Shown here: positions 40,801-51,916 of the stretch, one piece after another | Position numbering within the stretch: position 1 is the first letter of the stretch | Layout: every line of letters begins with the position of its first letter | DNA from: Lampris incognitus | Taxonomy: Eukaryota; Chordata; Actinopteri; Lampriformes; Lampridae | NCBI RefSeq assembly: GCF_029633865.1 | Contig: NC_079230.1 | Span: 32,135,358 to 32,199,357 of the forward strand | Direction of reading: 5' to 3' | DNA: 64,000 bases | Position numbers and translations under genes: made by a program | The notes under the pieces: model-generated | The model's input: the letters and a program-made list of their open reading frames with translations, nothing else | What the model was told of the DNA's origin: nothing | Databases searched by the model: none

Positions 40801-43800
40801 ACCGAACAACTTCTGCTGTTTAGATCAGCCTCGGCTGATGTGACCCCTGCCCTGACTATACCACCAACGATCCCCTCCACCCGATCCAACGTCAACCATG
40901 ACTGCACATCAAATCCCTGCTAAGGTATCGTGGTGAGAAACATGGCAGCCCTATCTCACTCAGGTGTGGCTTGCAGCATGGTCCAACCGATGGGGAAGCG
41001 AGGAGGCTGCTGTTCACCCGGCTCTGATGCTGGAAGGGAAAACATTGCAGGTGCTGCTTGACCTCATGCAAGTGGAGCATAGCTACTTCCAGGCCCTCAC
41101 CACAGCACCAGAGAGAGACATTCAGACAGCGTCTCTTCGCGGACAAGAGCAAAGAGCAGCTATCCAGCTGCCTGGATAGCTGGATAGCCCTGAATGTCTT
41201 CCTGCGGGTGCTCGCACCAGAGCTCGCATGTGCGCCTTGCTGCATTCTGGTCACTGAGTGAGGCGCTACAGGAGGCAGCCGAGACAATTCTCTATAACCG
41301 AAGCACCCCACCAAGGGCGTCCTCATTTCGCCCACATGTCAGAGCAGCAGACTGTGAGGGCAGTGAGCTGGAGGATGATGATTGGGAGCCTCTCACCAAC
41401 ACCTAGGCCCTGGCAATGGCCACCACAGGCCACCAACCGCTGCTACCGCTGTGGTGAGCTTGGTCACATAGCCCGTCACTGACCAGCCCGTGACTGCCCA
41501 GTACCAGCACCTAATTCTCATTCCCCTCCACCACCGGGAAACAATGGGGGAGAGGTCCAGTGAGGTGAACAATGCTCCCAAATCCTGTCCCTCGCCAAGG
41601 CTGATGCACCCTGGTGGGCTGACTTGGCCACACCAGGGGCCTCTAAGTGAACTGTACACTCAACAGACTGGCTTGTCAGGTCCTTGTGGACACCAATATC
41701 ACTCTTGTCTGACCAGGGGTCCTGCGGGGCACCAATGGGGTGCTCTCTTCAGCCTGGACCCCTACTGCCATACATATGAAGAATCTGACAGGAGAAAGAG
41801 CCAGCATGGGAGAAATGAAGCCGGTGCAGATTCGCATCGGAGACCAGTAGATGATGCATGAGTTCTGGTTAGCCCCCATCCAGGACCCATGCATCATTGG
41901 CCTGGACCTGCTGTCCTGTTGGGGCACCCAAGTCAGCGGGTCCTGAGCCATGCTCGCCATAGGCTCGATGATCCTGCCGCTTTACCCCGGTCAGAGTAGG
42001 AGGAATCAGCAAGACCATTGCTGGACAAAGTCGTCCAAGCCGCACCGGTAGCCCAGGGGTCTTCCATGTTGCCTACCTCTCCGCCCTCTACTGAGACCTA
42101 TAAGGCCATCAAGGAGCCGAGGGAGCGCAGCCACAAGGGGCTTGATCACTAGCAGCACCAGAAGCCGAAGGAATTCCTTGATGACAACTTACCTCTTCAC
42201 CGCCAGAGATTAGGACTGCACGCAGACAGGGTTGGTTCAGCATGCCATAGACACCGGTTTGTCCCCACCCATCTGCCCGGGACCCCATCATCTGGCATAA
42301 GCCAAACATTGTGTGGCAGAGGAAAAGATCCAGGAATTGGCTGCTATGGGAGTGATCGAGCCTTCACACAGCCCGTGGGCAGCACTGGCCATCTTGGTTC
42401 AAGTTCACTTTATTATCATATGCATATAAAAAGTACCATGTACCTGTCCTCCATGATACTTAGGGCCTTCCTTCTGCGACAGGTGGTGTAAATGTCCTGA
42501 AGCTGTTGGTGCTGGTAAAACCGCTCGGCTTGGGTTTGTAGTCCATTATGGCTTGCGGTCCCTGCTACATGCGCCTGGAGTCCCTGCCATTGTAATGCTG
42601 TTCTAATTTATCCCATTATTGTTTTTTGGCTGACTTGGTGGCTCAGCGCGTATCTGGCTTCCTTGCAGCGGTCCTTATTGCTGGCTTTAAAAGCGGCAGT
42701 CCTTTCTTTTGGTCTCAGCCGAACGTCACTATTACTACTGTTTCGGATAGAAGCGGAGGGTACGACGGAATACAGGTGTCCACCCAGAATTTAACATAGT
42801 CAGTAAAAGTATCGGCATATTTGTTCAGGTTCAGAGGATTCCTAAAAACTGACCAGTCTGTTGACTCAAAACAACCCTGAAGTTTGAGCTCATTTTCCAT
42901 CAACCATTACTGTACTGCCCTCAATGTGGGTTTCTCACTCTTATCTTTCTGCTTTTAAACAGGTAGCAAGAGCACGGATGAATGGTCCGATTTCCCAAAA
43001 TGAGGCCATGGAATAGACCTGTAGGCTCCCTTGATAGTGGAGTAGCAGTGATCCAAGATCTTGTCTCCCCTGGTTGGACAGCTGACATGCTGGAAATAGG
43101 TACCACCGATTTGAGGCTGCAGTGATTGAAGTCCCTCACCACAATGGAGACAGCCTGTGGATGCTGATTCTCATAGCCGCTGAGTGTGCCGCAGTGCTCT
43201 TCCAGAGCTACTGCAGTGTTGGCTTGTGGTGGAATGTAGACAGCAGTTAACAGGAAGGAGGGTTACATTTAACTCAATCACATAACATCACTCAATGGAA
43301 ACACAGGCCACCCCCCCCTTTTCTTCCCCCAATTGTACTTGGCCAATTACCCCATCCTTCTGAACCGTCCCGGTCTCTGCTCCATCCCCTCTGCCGATCC
43401 GGGGAGAGCTGCAGTCTACCACATGCCTCCTCCGATACATGTGGAGTCGCCAGCCGCTTCTTTTCACCTGACAGTGAGGAGTTTCGCCAGGGGGGCGTAT
43501 TGCGTGGGAGGATCACGCTATTCCCCCCAGTCCCCCCCCCCCGACAGGCGCCCCAATCGACCAGAGGAAGCGCTAGGGCAGCGACCAGGACACATACCCA
43601 CATCCGGCTTCCCACCCACAGACACCGCCAGTTGTGTCTGTAGGGATGCCCGACCAAGCTGAAGGTAACACAGGGATTTGAACCGGCGATGCCCGTGTTG
43701 GTAGGCAATGGAATAGACTGCTACACTACCCGGACGCCCCACAATTGTGTTTTCTTGACTTTAGAAAAAAAAAGTTTCTATTTTGCGTAAAACTGCGGTG

Positions 43801-45867
43801 GAAACTTGCCTATTGACAGGCTTCACCCAAATACCAGCTCTGCTTTAGTCCAAAGTAACCAGCCACAATTTTCCTGGAATTTCCTAAAAGACAGTTTCTG
43901 GAATTGTCGAATAGATGGGCTGCTAAATTACAATGTGACTCAGTATTGGGGAAGCGCCAACACTTACACCATCATATTTGGTCAACCAATACTGCTGTTA
44001 CAGTACCACTCACTGATAGCAGCATGGGCCGATTTTCCAGGTCGGCTGCTGCCAAGCTGTGTCGTTAGATGGTATGTTAATGCCTGGGTTGTCAACCTAA
44101 GAGGGTTGATTTGTAGGTCTTTCATGTATACATATATAATATTGCCCGACTGAGATTCCCTTAGCTTGCATGTGGGTCCAAAGATTCTCAGACATGGTCA
44201 GGGTGGATCAAGGCGACAGTGTATTTCAGGACCTCAGGTGACCTCGACTGGAAAGGACTCTATGCTACATTTATCAAGAGAGAACAGCTAGCTCCGTCAA
44301 CGTTTATTATTACACAGATTGTCTTTCATCACCATTGTTCAGGTCTCTGAAACTATGGGGTGAGGATACTGCCCAAGTCTCTGGTGGGCGGTATGATAAA
44401 GACTGAAGCCCTTTCCAGATTAGTATTACCAGGGGAGATTATTATTGCTAATTTCTCAGTACCCCTGCCATTTTATCCTGTCTGGAACAAATAAAGGTCA
44501 GCAGTTTTCTGTGGTTATCCTGATAAACATTCTGCAGTAAATTGCTGACTGTACTTTAAGCCAACTCCTAAGTCCAAGGATATTTTAGATCTTCTGCTTC
44601 ACACAATAACCAGCCGTAACGTCTGACATGTTGATGACCAGCGGTGAGTCAGAGAGGCAGACTCGGCCTCTGGTGTGGTCTTCACAGACCACCGGAGCGT
44701 GACATCAGGCCTGCGAAAGAATTTTAAAAGCTTTGTGACACTTTTGCATGGGTGTGTACCAGCATTACAAGGGGGGGGGGGGGGAGCTATTGTGGCCTGT
44801 TGTATTATCTTACTCTTTGTCCATAAACCAAATCCAATGTCTGGTCTAACCTTGGTGATGGCCCTTTTGTCTGGTGAGGGCCTGACACGGAGAAACATGT
44901 AGGTTCCTGTTCCATCTGAGTTTTATGTTACAAAGGAAAGTACACTCGTTAAATGCACTATCAAATAAATGTATCTGTAATATACTACTTGGATTAGTTA
45001 ATCACTAAAGTGTGTTTCTTTGATTACTTAAAGGATCTGACCCAGCAGTTTCCATTGCATTCCAAGACGTTTTGGCCCATTTTTTAGCAGTTTGTGTTTT
45101 CCACTGTGGGGACTGTAAACGGGCTACACAAACAGAATTGGCTTGACTTGACTGTAAGAGCACTCCGAGTGCAACGTTGTCCTTTATTTGTATTCCCTTA
45201 CAGTTATTCTCAGCACAGAGAGACTGCTCGTCGTAGAAATGTGTCCTTCACTGAAGCGCCTGAGAAACTGATCTGAGAACATACCTCCACATATCTCTTG
45301 AAATCAAAACCACATGTTGGTCAGAACTGTTTCCAGATTGGTGCAGCCACCACATGTGACTGAACAGGAGCCAAGTTGGGCAGTCTGAAGGAAACTGTGG
45401 TCACCTGGGGGGCGAAGCGCTTGTTTGGTCTAAAAACAGTGTTGGCTGCGGTTTCAGCAGAGAAAAATGGGGGTGGTTAAGGTCCAGTTAGGTCTATGAT
45501 TTTGGTCAGCGTGCAGCTGTGATGGATCCTGGGATGTTTGCATCATTAAACACAGGGTCGGTCAGCTCTGCAGCACCCTCGCCGATCCGAGTGACTTTAA
45601 AAGCAGCTCTGGGAGCAGCCCTGACCGGGGGAGGGCATCGTTAAAGACATGCTGGACTAGAATGTCTTGCAAAAAAGCAGTCTCGGATCAAGTTAGTCCT
45701 GGACCGACCTGTTCAAATGTTAATATGATATAATATATTCTTCTTGTTAGTATAGGTCCTTCCCTTCCTGCGAGTCCCCGTTACAAGTTTAACTTCATTG
45801 CCGATGTAGTGGAGAAGATAGCCCCTGCTGTGGTTCACATTGAACTCTTCCTCAGGTAACGACACTC

Positions 45868-45909
<42 letters not shown>

Positions 45910-48900
45910 CCTTGGACTCCAGCGTGAATGTTGCTGTTTGTATGTCGATTTGTCACAACTCAGTGTTGTTATTTTTCAGTTTTGTGAGTCTCATTGTCAC
46001 ATCTGACACAGTTGCACAGCAGCTGATGCAGTGTTCAGAATTATGTTCTGCTTCTCTCCGACATTCTGTAAAGGCTCTGAAGAATTTGTTGTTTTGACCT
46101 CTGACCCCCTGTAGGAACCCCTTGTTTGGCCGTAACGTCCCCCTGTCCAGTGGGTCTGGCTTCGTGATCTCGGAGACCGGTCTCATAGTGACCAATGCCC
46201 ATGTTGTCACCAGCACCACACAAGTCTCGGGTCATCAGCAGCTGAAGGTACAAGCATCCCAGGAGAAGGTCCGGCCACGTGATGCCAGCAAGCCCCTGCT
46301 GAGCGGGCGTCTTTCTCTTTACACCCGCTAGCGGGAAACAAGGATCCCTCACATGATCCGCAGGGATTCAAAGTTTAATAACTTTGTGACAAGAGATACA
46401 GACCTGCCGCTCCTGAACGCTCCTAAAACTGCGTATAGTCGCCTTAAAATGAGTTTTAGATCAACTGCACGAAAAAGTTATGATCTACCCGAAACGACCA
46501 CGAGCGGTCAAAATGACCGCGTGTAATTTGCGCGTCATGTCACGTGTTTTGGTGGCGTCGTGTCCTTCCCAGCGTTCAGTTCTCTTATACACGTCACGTT
46601 TTATAGGCCTTGCTACGTGTGTTGGAGCAGCAACACGTGTTTCCTGTTCTGTTCTTCAGGTGTTGTGTCCAACATGTGTGGGTACAGACGCACCATGACT
46701 ACCACCGAGGCGTGGCGGTATTTACAGGCGTTGGACGGTGGCCATTTTGAGTTGCTTGAAAAATAGTAGTGTAACCATCGCGGCTGTGTGGACCCGCTAG
46801 CCCGTTGGCTAACGGGTCGGACTGGTAGCGCAGTCGCCCCGGGTTCGCGTCCCGGTTGCGGCGGTTCCCGGCTTCCCACCTGAATTCGCCACAGTATTAA
46901 AATGTTAAGTTTGGTGTCAGTTAGTTTGCTAACAGACATACGAACATATGTAATGCGTTAATATCTCAGCTAGCTATTTATCTTGACAGAATATATAGGT
47001 CTAAAAACCGGCAAACATTTTGACCGCCCATGGTCGTTTTATGTAGGAGTGAAATCCCGGTCGTTCTAGTGTTAATAACACCCGACCTCGCCAAATGGGG
47101 AGCGTCTCGAACCGTGAAGACCGTATCGGACGATTCGGAATTCGATCCAGTATCGCCCCAACCCTATGAGAAACGCTGCCTTCTGAGAGTGCTGACGTCA
47201 TGACCAGCTCATTTTGTTCTGACGTCATAACCCCAGCTCATTCGCTGACGTCATGACTCCAGCTCATTTGCTGACGTCATGACTCCAGCTCATTTGCTGA
47301 CGTCATGACTCCAGCTCATTTTCTGACGTCATGACGCCTGCTCATTTGCTGACGTCATAACCCCAGCTCATTTGCTGACGTCATCACTCCGGCTCATTTG
47401 CTGACGTCATCACTCCGGTTCATTTGTTGATGTCATGACTCCGGCTCATTTGCTGAAGTCATGACTCCGGCTCATTTGCTGACGTCATGACCCCAGCTCA
47501 TTTTCTGACGTCATGACTCCAGCTCATTTTCTGAAGTCATGACTCCGGCTCATTTGTTGACGTCATGACTCCGGCTCATTTGCTGACGTCATGACTCCGG
47601 CTCATTTTGTTCTTTGGGGTGTGTTAAAAGAGATCAATGCAAAGTGGCGACACCAGAGAAAGTAAAGTGTTACATTTTGTCATTTCTTCCCCTGAAGGTT
47701 TTGCCTTTGAAATATGACAGTTAAGCATTATTTCACATCTCATCTCCTCTTTTCTGTTCTCTTAATGTATGGTCTCATCTCATCTCATCTCATCTCATCT
47801 CATCTCATCTCATCTCATCTGTCTTTCCTGAAGGTCCAGATGCATAACGGGGATGTGTACGAGGCCAGCATCAAGGACATTGACAAAAAATCGGACATTG
47901 CTACCATCAAAATCAACCCCCTGGTGAGACCAGATTATGATTTGATGTTACCAATTAGATTTTACACAATTTTACCAGAATTAAAACCCCCCTTTAACTG
48001 GAATACAGGAGACTGTAGTGAAGAAACTAAATCTCAACCATGTTCCAACTTTCATAAGTCATCCAATCACCCAGTCTCTTAAGAATAATGTGTTGGGTTT
48101 CAGTTTTCAGTGTCCACAAAATAAAGAACAAATCATGATGTTCCAGAGACCGGCAGCGGCAGCAGGTGTTGGTTGTGGGTAGCTGTATTTAAAGTGTCCC
48201 GCCACACCCTCAGTGCGTCCAGTAACCAATGAGCAAGCTAACTGACCTGCTAACCCACACCTGCCATGCTGCCCGCCAGTAGTGCCATGCCACACATTAA
48301 GACCCACAACTATTCTAGAAACCTCCATTCTGTGCTTGAGTGAAGATTTAAAAGGTGTAGCAAGGCATACATACAACATGTTAAAAACGCTGCCATTCAT
48401 CCACAGACCCAGGCTTTAATACTTGTCTTGGGCTGCGTTTACAACACCTGGTAAATGGACTGCGTTTACACAGCGCTTCTCTATCTACCCACCCCTCGAA
48501 GTGTGTGCCTCACAGTCTCGCACACATGCACACACTGATGGTGGAGGCTGCCATGCAAGGCGCCAACCGGCTCATCAGCAACAGTTAGGGGTTCAGTGAC
48601 TTGCTCAAGGACGCTTCGGCACGCTCTCTGGAGGAGCCGGGGATCAAACCAGCAACCTTCCAATTACTCGATGTCCCACTCAGCACGGCGGCCCAGTGGT
48701 CAGCACTGTTGCCTCACAGCAGGAAGGTCCTGGGTTCAAACCCCAGGCCATCCCAGGTCCTGTCTGTGTGGAGTTTGCATGTTCCACTCGTGTCTGCGGT
48801 GGGTTTCCTCCAACCATCAAAAAGACATGCATGTTAGGATTAATACTCCTGCCTGTGCCCCTGAGCAAGGCAATGGTGAGGAGAACTGGAGTTGGTCCCC

Positions 48901-50693
48901 GGGTGCTGCAGCGGCACCCTGCTCCAGTACAATAGGCTGGTTACTTGTAGAGAGTACATGTCATTGTATGTGTGCAGAACCAATGACTAATGAAGTGTAT
49001 TCTGTTCTATTGGATGTGGTTTTGACCGCATTTACATGAAATCTGATATCCGCCATGTCTGCCACTGCCACAGAACCACACAGACTGGATTTTTCAGGGT
49101 CATTGCAAATTTCACATCAGTCAAACCTCTGATTGGATTGTGACGAGGTGATGTGGACACGCGGCTCGGACCTTCCTCACAGGTGACCGAGCTCTTGTGC
49201 AGGTGAAGCATGCAGCGTACAGGCGTAAGCAGGCGAATCGAGAGACGGGTCACTTTTAAAGTACATGTAAACAGGCAGATAAAAAGTCAGATATCTCTTA
49301 CAGCCGTGTACAAGTCCCGAGGTCGCGGTGAGACACGGTGACCTGCAGGGTTGCAGCATGTGGACAAGACATCACACGTGCAGCCTGCACATATTGTGCT
49401 TATCGCCATTGACGCAGTGGTTGCATGTTTTTCCACATGTCTGGGAGGGCTCATTGTTAGACCGGGGTAATTCCAGCAGGGTAAGGGGGTTTTTTGGGTG
49501 GGGACGTTTTACCAGGGTTAGCAGACGGTGCTCATTTGTGTACAGTATGCGTCATATGAACAGTATTAGCAGGGCGTGGTTCAGGACACGGTTAATCGCT
49601 GCAGCCCGTGTGCCCAGGGCGTGCACAGCCCCCTACCCCGTCAGACACGCCGCAGACTTCACAATGTGTTCTGCAGCTTTTCACCCCAGCCCCCATCATG
49701 CCCACACCCTGCCCACACCCTCACAGGGATCACTTACAGCCAGACATATGAAGGAGAAGGAGAAAGGAAGGAGTCAGAAGGAGAAATAAATGCAGGGCAA
49801 AATACTCCGCCTTGAAAAATGTGTTTGACTCTTTCTCTTCGCCGTGCTGTCTGTCTGCTGGGGACCATGTTGTTACTCTTCTTCACTCTTCAACGCTTTC
49901 CTATATCCATGTATTTCTCACTGGCTCTTCACCCCAGCCTGTGTTTGTACTCTGTATTGCACGTGTCATGATGTAAGCCCTTCTCGTCTGCCTCTGCCGT
50001 TGAGCAGAGCAAGCTGCCGGTGCTGCTGCTGGGCCACAGTGCGGACCTGAGGCCGGGGGAGTTCGTGGTGGCCATCGGCAGCCCCTTCGCCCTGCAGAAC
50101 ACCGTCACCACCGGGATCGTGAGCACCGCCCAGAGGGACGGGAAGGAGCTGGGCATCAGGGACTCTGACATGGACTACATCCAGACGGACGCAATTATCA
50201 ATGTAAGGAGACAGTGTCCACATGAGCACATACAAGTGAAGCGACCCCGGCTGTCCAGATACGAGGGCACACTGCTCTTTATGTTCATGTACACTATGAG
50301 ATATTATCATTATCCACAAATCATATACACACAGAAAATTACATGTACACTGTAAAGTATTACCGTCATGCACAAATCATATACACAGAGGAAATTACAT
50401 GTACACTATGAAATATTATTATCACGCACAAATCATATATACATAGAGAAGATTGGTGTGAAGAATGGTGCCACTCACTTGTTTGCTGGTTTTTGCTGTG
50501 TCTTTGGTTCAACAGTATGGAAATTCAGGAGGACCTCTTGTCAACTTGGTAAGGCTTCCAGATTACTACTGCCGACGTTTTACCAGCAGACAGAATAATC
50601 TCGTTGCTTTGTACTGCTTAAGAGAATCGTTGTATTGATTATATTATATTATGGCTTTCATCCTGTCACTCATTATTACTCTCAGCTGTCTAA

Positions 50694-50724
<31 letters not shown>

Positions 50725-51864
50725 CACACACACACGCACACACTATATACATGTATACACATGTATATATACAGTGTATACATGTATATACATGTGTACA
50801 CATATACGTATATATATACACATATACATGTACGTATATACATGTATATACATGTGTATAATGTATATACACACATATACCCATATATACAGCGGCGAGC
50901 ATTGCAGCAAGATTTATATTTTCCTGCCACAACCTGAGAGACAGTGGGGGACGGCACCTATTGCTACTGTTGTTGTTTCATATAATAATCATTGTTGTGT
51001 TGCTGTTATTATTATAATCATTGTTGTATTGTGTTGTTGTTGTTTTACATGCTTTGGCAATATGTACACAAATGCATGTCATGCCAATAAAGCACATAGT
51101 GAATTGAAATACAGTTTATTCTATACATGTGCATGCATATACATGTATATACATTATATATACTGTGTATAGATACATGTATATGTTAGACACATATATA
51201 TATATATAATATACTGTATATAGATATATATATAATATATACTGTATATAGATATATTTATATACTGTAAATATACAGTATATACATGTGTATGTGTGTG
51301 TGTGATTTTGGGTGGGCATTCATTTATATATTGTATATGATATACTATATACTATATATATATCCTATATATATGCTGATGATTGCTTATAACAGGCTTG
51401 TACTGTCTCATAAAGAATTTACTTGAATCACATGTATATACGTGTATATATGGTGTATACATATATACTGTATATATACAGTACATACTGTATATATACA
51501 TGTGTATATACACAATATATGCGTGAATATACTGTATTTATACATGTATATACGGTATACATACCGTATATACATGTAGGTATATGCTACTGTTGCATAC
51601 AGAAAGGTACTAGGTATGATAATGTGAGCTAAATGCCTGCAGGATGAATGTGAATAGGATGTAGAGGAGTCTGCATTGTGGCAGATGTGGTCACCCTGCT
51701 GTCCTGCTGCGTTGTGTTGTGCGTCTGTGCTGCAGGATGGAGAGGTGATAGGGATCAACACCCTGAAGGTAGCAGCAGGAATTTCCTTTGCCATCCCCTC
51801 CGACAGGATCACCCGTTTCCTCAACGAGTCCCTGGACAAGCATGTCAAAGGTGGGCTGTCAGGC

Positions 51865-51916
<52 letters not shown>

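Noticed and set aside
46795..46860. Possible tRNA gene (GGGTTCGCGTCCC)
   Set aside because: It has a B-box and flanking similarity to another dispersed copy at 26380 but no cloverleaf by eye; it is probably SINE-derived.
47191..47612. Regular spaced repeats resembling a CRISPR array
   Set aside because: The whole 26-bp unit repeats without unique spacers, in a vertebrate intron; it is a minisatellite. The same applies to the other arrays here.
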